NCBI GenBank assembly: GCA_026027325.1
Contig: JAMSLZ010000010.1
Location: 1,178,001 to 1,242,000, forward strand
DNA from: Actinomucor elegans
Taxonomy: Eukaryota > Mucoromycota > Mucoromycetes > Mucorales > Mucoraceae
Length of the DNA: 64,000 nucleotides
Direction: 5' to 3'
Made by a program: the position numbers and the translations under genes. Under the pieces are notes generated by a model. It did not search any database and had not been told where the DNA came from. It saw only the letters and a list, made by a program, of their open reading frames with translations. Below are positions 11,346-22,679 of this stretch, piece after piece. Positions within the stretch are counted from its first letter, which is position 1, and every line of letters starts with the position of its first letter.

Positions 11346-13928
11346 ATGACAAAAGATTCGCCTTGGGTAGATTGGGAGCTTTTCCCTGACTTTAAGGCTG
11401 TAGAGCCTTTAATGACTGCAGAACTTGCCATTCCCTTCTTTCAAAATTTGATTCAGTCGACATTGGAAAAATTCAAGGCTTCAGAAGCAAACTTTGAACC
11501 CACATGGGAAAGCACTGTGAAACAACGTAAGGGCCTTCCTATACACCAACTATTTGAAACAAATGGATCCATATTTATGCATGTGTTGTATGTATATTAG
11601 TAACTTACCTTGAAAATGATATGAGCAAGGCATATACCATTTTATCCATTTATAATGGCGTTCGCAATTCATCTGAAATAAGAAAGATCATGGAAAAAGT
11701 TCAGGTAATGCCAACGTTGCCCTTGACCATATTAGTCGTTTTTGTTTATTGAACTACTCAAGTATAGCCTGAATACATCAAATTAAGTCTTTTAATGGGT
11801 CAGTCCGAACCTCGATACAAAGCGTTGCTTGCATTGAAATCGAACACAGACTATTGGGCACATTTGGACCCAACACAAAGACGCGTGGTTGACAAGGAGA
11901 TTCGATCGATGAAGAACGCGGGCGTAGGCTTTAGTGACGAATCGATCGAAAAGAAACGCTTCAATGAGCTATCGGAACGATTGTCAAAACTCAAATTGGA
12001 CTTTAGCAACAACGTGTTGGATTCGACCAAAGACTATCAATTGCATATTCTAAATAAGGAAGAGCTGGATGGATGTCCCGACACTTTATTGGAATCCATG
12101 AGGAAAGGAGCGCTTGAAGCAGGCCATCAAGAAGGTTACTGTATTACTTTGGATTTCCCTACTTATAGTGCATTTATGAAGAACTGTACCAATATCACAC
12201 TTCGCGAGAAGGTTGAAAAAGGAAATCTGCATGTATTTGTTTAGATATTCATCGTATCATTTTTTTTTCCACTTAGGTTTATAGGGCTAGCATTAGCAAG
12301 GCCTCGAGTGGCAACTGGGATAATGAACCAATTATCAACGAGACACTTCGTCTCAAACATGAAAAGGCGTTATTATTAGGATATTCATCCTTTGCCGATT
12401 TTTCACTTTCAGTCAAGATGGCAGATAATGTTGCATCTGCAGAAGAGCTTATTTGTAAGTTGTTTAATGCTTCTATTGAACCTGCTCGCAAGGAATTACA
12501 AACACTCAGCGAGTTTGCATCCAATGAACTGGGCATTCCATCATTATCACCATGGGACATGGCCTATGTAAGTGAGAAATACCGAAAGAGCTGTTTCAAA
12601 TACGATGACGAGGCAATTTCCGAGTATTTTGCGTTCCCTAAAGTACTTCATGGTCTGTTCTGTGTTACCGCCAAGTTATTTGGCGCCCAAGTTACAGAAC
12701 TTTCTAAACAAGAACAAGTCCGTCAGCATATATCCGTATGGCACGAGGACGTAAAAGTGTTTTCTGTTGCTGTACAAGGCGAAACCGTTGCCTATTTTTA
12801 TGGTGATTTCTATTCAAGGCCATCAGAGAAACGTGGTGGTGCTTGGATGGCTCCTATTACTACTCGGTGGAAACATGATAATGGCAAGGTCACTTTACCA
12901 GTTGGTATGCGTCTAGTTTATCATTTCACGTCATTATTTGATTGACATTCTGTCTATCCTAGCTTATCTCAGTTGCAATCAACCTAAACCTCAGTCAGAT
13001 CAAGTACCTTCTTTAATGAAATTTAGAGATGTAGAGACTGTGTTTCATGAATTTGGACACTGCTTGCAGCATGTAAGTATATTGATTTGATTGAATTAAT
13101 TGTGCTGAATAATTAGATTAGATCTTGACCCGAGTCGATCACCCAGAAGCCTCTGGTATCAATGGCATTGAATGGGACTTTGTAGAGGTAAAAATGAAGA
13201 TATATTTAAACCTGTGTCTTAAAAGAACTAATTTGATTATAGGTTGCATCTCAATTTAATGAATACTTTTGCCGTGAACCTGAAGGGATAAAACAACTTT
13301 CTGGCCATTATAAAACAGGTGAGGCTATCCCCAATGATATGGTCGACGCATTAGTGAACGATAGCAAGTTTTTAAGTGGTCTTGCCATGTTGAGACAGGT
13401 ATAATAGATGACTCATATCAATTTGCAGTGATGACATGCTGATCATTTGTTCTATAAGCTTCATTTTTCAAAGGTCGATTTAGTACTGCATTCTAGTTAT
13501 CTTCCACCTCAAACAGCTGGGGATCCAACTATATTTGATATAGATGCTCGAATTGCCAATGAGATGTTAGTAACACCTCGTATACCTGAAGACAAGTTCC
13601 TATGTAGTTTCAGTCATATATTTGCTGGTGGCTACAGTGCTGGTTATTATAGGTAACTATAGATAGATGTGACCACTGCTATATATATATATTAATTTTT
13701 TTTGACAGTTATAAATGGTCAGAAACATATGCTGCTGACGCTTACGCAGCGTTTGAAGAAGCACTGTTGAAAGGTGGTGAATCAGCCGTGATTGAAATGG
13801 GTCAATTATATAGGGACACTGTGTTATCCCTTGGAGGGGGTACTGCACCTCAGCAAGTTTGGGAGCAGTTTAGACAAAGAAGCGAAGTGGATATTCTTGC
13901 ACTTTTACGCCATTCTGGTCTCTCTTGA
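11346..13928 (+). CDS. M3 family metallopeptidase, oligopeptidase A type
   Basis: Nine exons: 11346-11526, 11601-11704, 11768-12211, 12277-12904, 12963-13072, 13122-13187, 13243-13398, 13459-13652 and 13709-13928 (700 residues). The zinc site is in FHEFGHCLQH (HExxH), followed by the third-ligand region INGIEWDFVEVASQFNEYF. The C-terminal signature FSHIFAGGYSAGYYSYKWSE is typical of bacterial OpdA/PrlC and not of the usual fungal M3 enzymes (Prd1, Oct1). It is expected to degrade short peptides in the cytosol or an organelle. The end of exon 3 is ambiguous: donor 12212 (used, gives LREKVYRA) or 12233 (GTATTT, adds seven residues). The start is the first ATG of the conserved block. The bases just upstream (CTTGTTCCAG) resemble a 3' splice site, so an extra 5' exon, perhaps a targeting peptide, is possible. 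Confidence 0.9.
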
Positions 13929-13996
13929 TTTGATTGGATGAAATAATATTCACTGAAAAATATTTAAAATAAAATCTAGCCTTCGAATTCGTTTTA

Positions 13997-14464
13997 ATAT
14001 ATATTGGTTTTTTAGTTTAAATTTGTAGATTTAATTTTTTTTTTTGCAAGTCGAATTTTTTTTTTTGCAGATTCTTAATACTCATTTTGGAGATGTTTGA
14101 AATAATTTTGCGGATGTTCCAAATAATTTTGCGTATTCAAAGTATTGGCTCAAGTGCCTAGCACCTATCAAAAAATGAATAGGAGTATTGAATCCAACAT
14201 TTACAGTCTTCAATAGATACTTTTCGACTGGTTCAAAAATTCTAGAATATAAATTATCTGCTGTAAGTTAACCAATGTTTCTATGCTCCACTCTTAGCTT
14301 TGAATAAAAAAAAAAAAAAAAACTTCAATCCGCAAAATTATTTAGAACATCCACAAAATTATTTCAAACATCCCCAAATGAATATTAAGAATCCGCAAAG
14401 AAAATAATTCGACTTTCAAAAAAAAAATTAAATCCGCAACTTAAACTAAAAAACCAATATATAT
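13997..14464. mobile_element. MITE-like element with about 145-bp terminal inverted repeats
   Basis: The left arm (about 13997-14142) and right arm (about 14320-14464) are reverse complements over nearly their whole length, with scattered substitutions and small indels. The outer ends are ATATATATTGG and CCAATATATAT. Each arm carries a tandem subterminal motif, AAATAATTTTGCGGATGTT, present twice. The 180-bp centre has no open frame. The element sits between the M3 peptidase stop and the C2H2 gene. The TA-rich ends fit insertion at TA (Tc1/mariner-like), but the target duplication cannot be separated from the terminal repeat by eye. Confidence 0.8.
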
Positions 14465-14657
14465 CATGTGCACGATTTGTTTAGTGTTACATATACATCG
14501 AGAGAAAACTAGATCATATGGATGATATTGCTTTAAAATAATTAATTATTCTTGCTCATTTTAGTAGAAGATGCCCCACATCATATAAATAGACGTGTAG
14601 GATTTGTTGTCTGTATAAACCACTCTTTTCTTCTACTCTTTTTTTTTCTATTATTAT

Positions 14658-15269
14658 ATGCCTTCCTATAATATGAATAATCACTATTACATGCCTAATG
14701 CTACTGTTGCAGCGATACATGAACAGCTCGGCTTTTCCATTGGCCAAGATCTAAACATCTATCCCAGTTCATACAGTTATCTGGATTATGCTTCTTTCCC
14801 GACCTATTCCTGCCAGTCGTCCCCTCAATCAAATTCTACTCTATCGCCTTTGGATATACCTTACCCAGTCGGTGATTACTTTGATATGGTATCACCAATG
14901 CTTCCGATGACAGCACCCATTAAACTGGAATTATATAATCATGATTATCAAAAAGAAGACGCTTTTGGAACCAAGCAAGAGCTAATCGCTGTAGTACATG
15001 ACAACAAGAATACAATTGACACTGTCAGCAATAAAACCAAATCCAACCTTTCCAAAGAAGCACCGAAAAAGATACATATCTGCGAATACTGTCATCGATC
15101 GTTTGCTCGTAAATACGATGTAGCTCGGCACAAACGTATTCACACGGGTAACAAACCATACGCTTGTCCCTGTTGTCCTAAATCATTTGCCCGTTCAGAT
15201 GCTAGAGTAAGGCACTTCCGAACAGAAATTGCTTGTCGGGATGGTGCCGACAAATTACGTCGAAAGTAA
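14658..15269 (+). CDS. C2H2 zinc-finger transcription factor, two fingers
   Basis: Single exon, 203 residues. Two adjacent fingers lie near the C-terminus (about residues 141-194). The first is C-x2-C-x12-H-x3-H (ICEYCHRSFARKYDVARHKR, linker HTGNKPYAC). The second has CPCC and ends H-x5-C in place of the second His, a CCHC variant seen in related fungal factors. The N-terminal 130 residues are Tyr/Ser/Pro-rich, probably a disordered activation region, followed by a Lys-rich stretch that may act as nuclear signal. It is probably a sequence-specific nuclear regulator. No orthologue can be named. It begins 194 bp after the MITE, so the element lies in its promoter. Confidence 0.88.
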   Translation: MPSYNMNNHYYMPNATVAAIHEQLGFSIGQDLNIYPSSYSYLDYASFPTYSCQSSPQSNSTLSPLDIPYPVGDYFDMVSPMLPMTAPIKLELYNHDYQKEDAFGTKQELIAVVHDNKNTIDTVSNKTKSNLSKEAPKKIHICEYCHRSFARKYDVARHKRIHTGNKPYACPCCPKSFARSDARVRHFRTEIACRDGADKLRRK

Positions 15270-15885
15270 TGGCTTGATCCATTTATTTACATTCGTTTCC
15301 CTTTTGCATATATACCTTTATAAATAACATATATTATGTATATATACCCTCTATAGGTTTTTATTACTGATACTGCTACCACTACTATGCATCATTTATA
15401 CAACTTGGTTTCTTCTATGGCTTATGAATAATAATAATAATTATAGTAATAATAATAATAATAATAAAAAGACAATCTTCCTTTTTTTTCTGTATTATTG
15501 GGCCGAGATCAAAAAAAATAAGAATATTGAAAAGGAAATTGGTCCGAACAACGCTATTACTCATATGTAACCTGCTGTAATATATACGTCACGTATATCA
15601 AGTATTAGAGTTAATAGTCGTTTTGGCATTGTTTGTATATATTGTTTGATATCATCCTTATAGTCCAACACTTATTTTGTCCTAATTATGTTCAATTATC
15701 CAAAAAAAAAAAAAAATGGAAGATCGATTAAGGAACTGACAAATAGTATCGGCTTATTATAATAACGACATTGTAACCTAAATACAAGGCGAGAACATTA
15801 GACTAAAAAAAAAGACTATGCAACCATGTGCTACCATTAAGTAGGCTTACAGTAGTAGTCGTATTCTTTTTATTTCTAAAAATGG
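15270..15885. other. Intergenic between convergent genes
   Basis: 3' flanks of the C2H2 gene and GPI7. Contains a TAA-type microsatellite at about 15426-15465 and A tracts. No gene seen. Confidence 0.6.
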
Positions 15886-18800
15886 TTATTCCATGTAGTC
15901 TTCATCGTGCTCCTCTTCTTCTTCTTTTTCTTCTATTCCAAGCTGTCCATTGAAAACGACCTGTGTAACCGCTGTTCCAATCACCACTTGTAGTAACCAA
16001 TGGTACAAACAAATCCACGCAATTTGATAAAGATACTTTGGAGAAAACACAGTCCATATAAACAAATGCTCCCTCAGTACTGTGACAGAAATGGAGAGCA
16101 ATGCCAAAGCAACACTGAATAGCGTCGATTGAATGACAAGATGAGAAAACCAATCACGCCAAGGATCTTCAGCACGGTCTGCAACCAACACCCAACCAGC
16201 TATAGCCCACCAAATACTACCAGACCAATTGGAACAGAATGTCAATAACCCGATAAGACTAGTGTCATATTCTTGTACACCAACATACGCATTGCTCAAA
16301 TCAACAGAAGCAATCGAATTGGTATGGCCTGTTAAAAAGAACGATGCATGACTCAAACATGCAATAATCATACTAAGAAGCCATATAGGAACAGGGCTTT
16401 TGTTAGCGAGGTAATGCTGCCATCTTGACAGTAATTGAAACTGCAAGTTGAATACAAAGAACAGGAACGCATTGTGGGTTCCGCTCAAAAGAACCAGCAG
16501 AGGCGTTATGATGCATAAGAGCACCTGCAGTATCAATCCAGATTTGTTTTCTTGACTACCATCCAGACGCATCAACGCCGCTCTTTTGATCACGTAAACT
16601 AAGCCAAACAAGACAAATAATCCTGCTCCACCATAATTGTAGATGAGTTTGCCCAGTTGAGCTTGATCCAAAGCCTTTACAAGTTCCCAATCCAATAAGC
16701 CTGCATACAATGTAGGGATTGGATCCATGGAGGCACGCATTTTATAAGCTAGCACGAGAACTGAATTGAGGAGGGTGATCAGCACCAAAGCAGCTTTAAT
16801 GATGGTTTGTATCATCTTGGCTGTATGATTCACATCAATTAATTGCATCTCTACTAATCTAAGCATTGCCATAATTCCAGTTATCACCGCTGTCAATAGA
16901 GTCATTGCCATCAAGTGCCATTGTACGCCTGAGTAGGATAGCACTTGTTCTGAGACCCCATCGTTCCATGCGATGGCTATACGCACGAGACTCAATTGCG
17001 CAAACCCCAAACTCACTGGATAGATCTTTTCTTGAATAGATAGGCTAGGCAAACCGAAGCTTTTTTTTTTTGTTTTGTTTGTATATTAAAGATAATTAAA
17101 AATTTTGTTTTTGCATCAATGAGTTTTTTTTTTTTTTTTTCTTTTTTTTTTTGTATTTTTACCTGTGAAGAATAGATAATAAACTCATCATTTGCAGAAA
17201 ACTGTACCAACTCAAGTGTTCTTCTTCCACAAAGCTACTGGCAAACATACTAGCAGAATAAGCGCCCACAACAATCACCGAAAAGTACTTGCTAAAGTTC
17301 CACATTCTGTCACTAGATTGAAATGTGCTCCAATACACAAACCCAATAGCACTAATCAAGATCAACATTACACCCATGATCATCAAATTTAAGCTATAAT
17401 CACTAGCAGTGTTAGCCAAATAGGATTGGGCAATCTCTATAAACTAAACAAAAACAAAAAACAAAACAGTTTTCCAGATTAACATCATCGCCGATACAAA
17501 ATAACAAATATTACATGATTACCTTGCAGTACAATTCACCTGCAATGTTTCCTAATTGCTCTTGCTGTGGGTCTGTAAGATACTTTTGATGCAATTCAAT
17601 GGCTTGAGCGTAATAGCAGCCAAGATCTTCACTGCAATCCACATGGCCCATAGGCTCTTGAATGTATTTGGTCACTTCAGGCATTGTTTTCGATAACAGC
17701 GAACCCAATTGAAATGCATTGAGCAAAAGTCCGCGTAAAACAGTATCTGAAATGGGCAGATGTTGAGATACTTTTTTTTTCATACTCGCAGGCGTATGTT
17801 ATTCACTTACCCATTTGAGGCTTGACTACATCTAATATTATCTTGCCAAGATTGTTTTTAGGGATTGGAAATGCAAAAAGCGTCGCTAGTGTAGGTACAA
17901 TATCAACTTGATCAATCACTGGATACCCAAATCGTGTGGGTTGGTTTAAATCCATCAAAGCCAGCTTTTGGTATTTAGTAGGTCGAGATTCAAACCTTGG
18001 GCTCAAAAATGCCAACGCCTATTTTTTTTTTTTCAAATTAATAACCAATAAACACACACATATACAAGTAAGCTTGTGATATACTTTACAGCAGAAGTTT
18101 CACCAATAGAAGATCCACCATGATTGCCTTTCTAATATTATCTATTAGGATCTTTGTTGCGCTTATATAGCCTGTATATATACATATATATATTCAATAC
18201 CTCATTCATGCCATGATCTCCACACACGACAATCAAAGTACCTTTTGCTTTGGAGTCCTCTACCATTCTCTTGGCATCTTGCTCTGCAACAATATTGTAG
18301 ATAGACTCTATAGCTTGATCCATTTCCTTTTGCTTGGGTTTCATTAACGGACTACCAGGCCCTCCTAAATGACCGACATGATCCAAACCCAAATAATGCA
18401 ATATTACTGCATCCCAATCACTCTCGCGTAAATCAGTGTGGATATGTCGAGTTACATTCAGATCTACCTCGGTTGTATCCTATAGCGTATATAAACAGGT
18501 TGGCTACAAGTAAATCTTACTGCGTGTAAAGAAAAATGGGCATTACCGAGACAAAGAACGACGTTGTGCCATCTGTTTTGTCAAATAACCCAGGAAACAA
18601 TCGAATCCATGTATCATCGCCAAAGAAATGCATGGTTTTATTCCCATTGTTTTTGAACTGATAGACCCAATTATCATGTTTATTGAGAGAAGAACTGGTA
18701 TCGGATTCTGCGATATTGAGAATAGCGTCTAGAAAATTAGGAATTGTGCCTGTAGTGAGCGCTTTGACGCGTGGTAATGTTACTGTAGGTGCAGTGGCTT

Positions 18801-19236
18801 TGGCTGTAAATGGATAAGCTGAACCCTGTTGTATTTGGCTACAGAAAAAAAGGAAGAAAGGCCTATTTAGTTTATGATTATCTAAGCTTCAGAAGCTTTT
18901 TTTTTTTTTTTTTTTTTTTTACCTTTTAACAAACTCGAACCCAGAATCAGGTCCAAATAAGAAATCACTATGACATAGTTTCAAAAGTAAGTTTTAATCT
19001 TGAATGGATGAAGCATGTTTTATTTACTTTCGAAGGGCATCAATGAGTACAAAGACGAGTCTATCGAATTCTGGTTCATTATGCAACTCAACAGATGAAG
19101 GTTGATCGGCGCGTGTCGCATGTCCTGGTAGATATACTTTGTAGGGGAAGAATCCTTTACAAAACAAAGCTATACCGAGGATCTGGACCAACGCCAATAA
19201 ACCAAGGTAGATTGATTTTTTGCCCAAGTCCAACAT
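15886..19236 (-). CDS. LAS21: GPI ethanolamine phosphate transferase 2
   Basis: Minus-strand exons from the start: 19028-19236, 18923-18967, 18547-18838, 18201-18479, 18090-18131, 17811-18018, 17523-17746, 17163-17443 and 15886-17059 (917 residues). The N-terminus has one membrane anchor, then the alkaline-phosphatase-fold catalytic domain with FVLIDALRNDFLFG, APTVTLPRVKAL, HFFGDDTW, LHYLGLDHVGHLGGPGSP and CGDHGMNEKGNHGGSS. Together these hold the metal-binding Asp/His and the catalytic Thr of the family. The C-terminal half is a multipass membrane region ending in an acidic EEEEEHDEDYME tail. Family knowledge: GPI7/PIG-G adds ethanolamine phosphate to the second mannose of GPI anchors in the ER. 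Length is normal. The largest intron (103 bp, 17060-17162) is T-rich on the plus strand. Confidence 0.95.
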
Positions 19237-19952
19237 GTCAAATAATGGTGGAAAAAAAAGGCAACAGATCTAGTAACAGAGCCCTTTGGATTGATACCTG
19301 AATTAGCGGAGTTTGGTTTTATGATTTCATTATTGGCAAACGGTGGTTTAAATTATCAAAGTACGATGGATGATCTTAAATTTTCTTTAGATTCGACTTC
19401 CTTTGTAATAAAAAATATCAGAGTTTGTGTTCTATTCCATAGAAAATTGAATAGTTCACATATTATGCTGTATCATTTGTTAAAAAGTGCTGGTTTTTCT
19501 TCATTTATATATAAACATTTGTCTTGTCATTTCACCTCGTACTAAGCCAAGTTTTTGTCAAAAAAAAACAAATAAAACAATCTTATATTCATGTATATAC
19601 TAATAGTTAAAACTAAATAAATAAAAAATAAAAATAAAAAAAAAGAACTATTTTGATTTATACGCATTGTCTTTAGCTATTGCGTGTCAAATGAATAATT
19701 TATGGTTTTTTCAAGGGGACTTAGACATTGTAGCTCTTTTGGTATTAAAGCCAGTGCTTCCAAAACGCGATCTCATATCTCGCAATTGGCTCAGTAGTTC
19801 GCAAAAGTATACCTTGTGTAAAAGGATGCCTGTGACTTGCTTGACTTGACCGAACTGGCGAAACTCCCTGGTGGCTTATTTCTAGTAAACTTGTGAATTT
19901 CCAAGTAAAAAGGAAAAAAATCCTGCTTTCCAGTTTATTACAAACATACATA
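19237..19952. other. Intergenic, divergent GPI7 / L1-domain promoter
   Basis: No gene supported. The open frame at 19291-19545 + has no recognisable features. AT-rich with an A-rich stretch around 19560-19645. Confidence 0.55.
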
Positions 19953-21499
19953 ATGGTCCAAAAATTAGATTTACAACAGGTACAATGATAGACTCCTACA
20001 ACAGATATGTGAAAAGTTCATAGATGTACTCATACTTGTTCGTAACATATAGGCCAAGAAAGCCATCAGCGCTTTGTTCAAGTACAACCAGTCCAAGTCC
20101 GATAATGACATGTTGAACAGTGAAAGCGAAACCGGCATTTACGTTGAAATTAAAACCCACAAGATCATGAACAAGGCGCAAATCAACAAGAAGAAGATGT
20201 AAGTAAAAATGTCAATCGGGTACTTTGGATCTTTTGTTTTCTAATCGTCTTTTTTTTTTTCGAAAAAAAAAATATCAGTGCTTTGACATGTAACCCTTAT
20301 CCCGAAGATATTGAAGTGTGTTATATTACCAAAGATAAGGAAAGCGATATTGAAACAAAGATCAAGAGTGGACCTATTACTCAAATCAAAAAGGTACTTA
20401 TAAATTCTCGAGATCCGCCAAGTAGATCTAACTTTTTTTTTCATAGGTCATTCACTATAAGAATCTCAGCTCTACATATAAAGCTTATGAAGCAAAGAGA
20501 AAGCTTGCCGATTCATATGATATGTTCATGGTAGATGATAGAATTGTTCATCTCATGCCTGGTCTTCTCGGCGCCAAATTCTTTGCAAAGAACAAGTATG
20601 TTATCGACTATACAAATGTAAAAGGATTGACTACTGACGCTCATAATTCAATTAGGACACCTATTACAATCAAGGGTACTGGATCATTAAAACTTCAAGT
20701 TGAAAAAGCATTGAAGGCTACATATGTCAAATTACACAACGGCCTTGACACGTAAGTTTGTGTGAATGTGATTGAAATACAAAAATCTAACATGGTCGCG
20801 TGCACGCGATTTTCACATAGCCTTGTTCTTATTGGTAACTTTGGTATGTCGGAAGCTGATGTTTTGAACAACTACAAGACTGCTGTTCCAGAGATTGTTA
20901 AAACTGCTGCACACTCTTGGGATCAAGTACAAATGCTCGGTATCAAATCCAACGATTCGCCATTGCTTCCTATTTATACAGCACTTCCTAAGTTAGAAGA
21001 AGCAAAGCCTAGCAAGAAGGCTGCTGCTGCTGTTGCTGCTAAAGCTGAGCCTGAAGCTGATATTCCTGAAAAGAAGGCCGCTTCTGAAAAGAAGGTTGCT
21101 CCTGCAAAGAAGGCTGCTCCTGCAAAGAAGACTGCTACTGAAAAGAAGCCTGCTGCTGAAAAGAAGACTGCTGCTGAAAAGAAGCCTGCTGCTGAAAAGA
21201 AGACTGCTGCTGAAAAGAAGCCTGCTGCTGAAAAGAAGACTGCTGCTGAAAAGAAGCCTGCTGCTGAAAAGAAGACTGCTGCTGAAAAGAAGCCTGCTGC
21301 TGAAAAGAAGGCTGTTGCTGAAAAGAAGGCTGTTGCTGAAAAGAAGGCTGTTCCTGCTAAGAAGGCTGTTCCTGCTAAGAAGGCCGCTCCTGTTAAGAAG
21401 GCTGCTGATTCTGCCAAGAAAGCTACTGCTGTTGCACCTGCAAAGAAAAACGAAACAAAGAAAGTCACAAAGAAGGTTAATACCAGAAGCAAAAAATAA
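19953..21499 (+). CDS. Ribosomal L1 domain protein (Utp30/Cic1/RSL1D1-like)
   Basis: Exons 19953-19979, 20053-20198, 20279-20393, 20447-20595, 20656-20751 and 20821-21499 (403 residues). The first exon codes for only nine residues. The L1 fold is visible from AKKAISALFKY and YVEIKTHKI through MFMVDDRIVHLMPGLLGAKFF to VEKALKATYVKL and IGNFGMS. The 60-bp intron 20596-20655 is in frame and must be removed to join FAKNK to TPITIKG. From about residue 235 the protein is a Lys/Ala tail like that of histone H1 or RSL1D1, built from repeats (see 21131-21345). It is expected to be nucleolar, in pre-rRNA processing or 60S assembly. Which yeast paralogue it matches cannot be decided here. Confidence 0.85.
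21131..21345 (+). repeat. 36-bp coding tandem repeat (Lys/Ala/Glu/Pro)
   Basis: Units encode PAAEKKTAAEKK, about four to five times, flanked by related AVAEKK and AVPAKK variants. Units are nearly identical at the DNA level, so copy number may vary between strains. The repeat keeps all other frames open, which creates long false open frames on both strands. Confidence 0.92.
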
Positions 21500-22679
21500 A
21501 TCCATTATAGTATACAAAACAGCATTTGATATTTCCCGTGTCCATCTCTTTCCTTTTCTTTTTCTTAATTTACAACAAAAGCCATCATTATATAAACATG
21601 TCAATAATAAAACTACTATTAGAATACAAAAGCAAGAGGCTGCTTTAGTGAAATTAGTCCCAATGAATATACATAGTTATGAACAATACATTGATAGCAT
21701 TGGAGCCACAATAGAGTTATTTATTAGTATTGTTATTATTATTATTTGGTTCAACAGCTCATTGTGCACATGAATCACGAATCTGATAGCAACATTGCAC
21801 CGAAATTGATCGAGAGATCTCTATAGATCTATATGCAAATCATATTAAATGCATAGTCTTCTATTTTCATAATAGTTTCAATAGATGCAAGGCTTCATTC
21901 TAAACAAGTACTAGCGAACAGATGTGATATTAAATGTAAGTCGGTCGAAGAATGGAAAGGCATTAAAAATGGAAATTTTTCTAGGAGGTATACTCTCGAG
22001 TCCAAATAGTCGATATCTGCGTTCTTTTATTTTTTTTTTTTTTTTTTTGTAGAGCGCAAAGACTGTATTTTTAAAGTATGTTTTTCGAGATTATAGATAA
22101 TATATATGAAAATATACAAGTATCATTTGATTTTAAGTTTAAGAAATACATAAGTTATAGGTGCATTTAACAAAAAATTCATCCAAGCTCCATAGGCTAA
22201 AGATAATATCGAATATTTTGTTTACATCACTCTACATATAATATCATTCAGTATAAACTATGTTTTCTGTATATCTGAATATTTTTATTGCACAAATCTG
22301 TACGCTTTTGTGCTCCCTGTTTTGTAATAGTAATAGCCTCTCATATACAGCTGTGTATATCACATATTTTGCTGCTCTTGATCACGATCAACTGCTATAA
22401 CTATACAACTACGATATTGCCTGTTTAACCAATGTACTATGATCTTTTTCTTTGGCAGTTTTGGAATGTAAATGATTTACCTAGTGTATTGCTATGACCT
22501 TTTACTATGTCTAAACTCTCCTCTTTTTGAAGTTTATTCGTCAGCGAAATATTATAAATGCACTTTTATGATCAAATATATATGTTTTTTTTTTCGTATT
22601 AGAAAAAGTTCTTTATTATGCATATTATTACTTGTAGTGATCATGGTAGTTACTATTTTGTCATGAAACTCAGTCCTCG
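21500..22679. other. Intergenic between convergent genes
   Basis: No gene seen. Plus-strand dispersed-repeat copy at about 21751-21822 (CAGCTCATTGTGCACATGAA, then ATCTGATAGCAACATTGCAC) and a fragment near 21906-21955. T tract at about 22027-22049. Confidence 0.55.

Noticed and set aside
20974..21773. Long open frames on both strands over the Lys/Ala tail (172, 203 and 246 codons)
   Set aside because: They follow from the 36-bp repeat, which is free of stops in all frames. Their products are monotonous Ser/Leu or Phe/Ala strings, and the real frame is fixed by splicing to the L1 domain.
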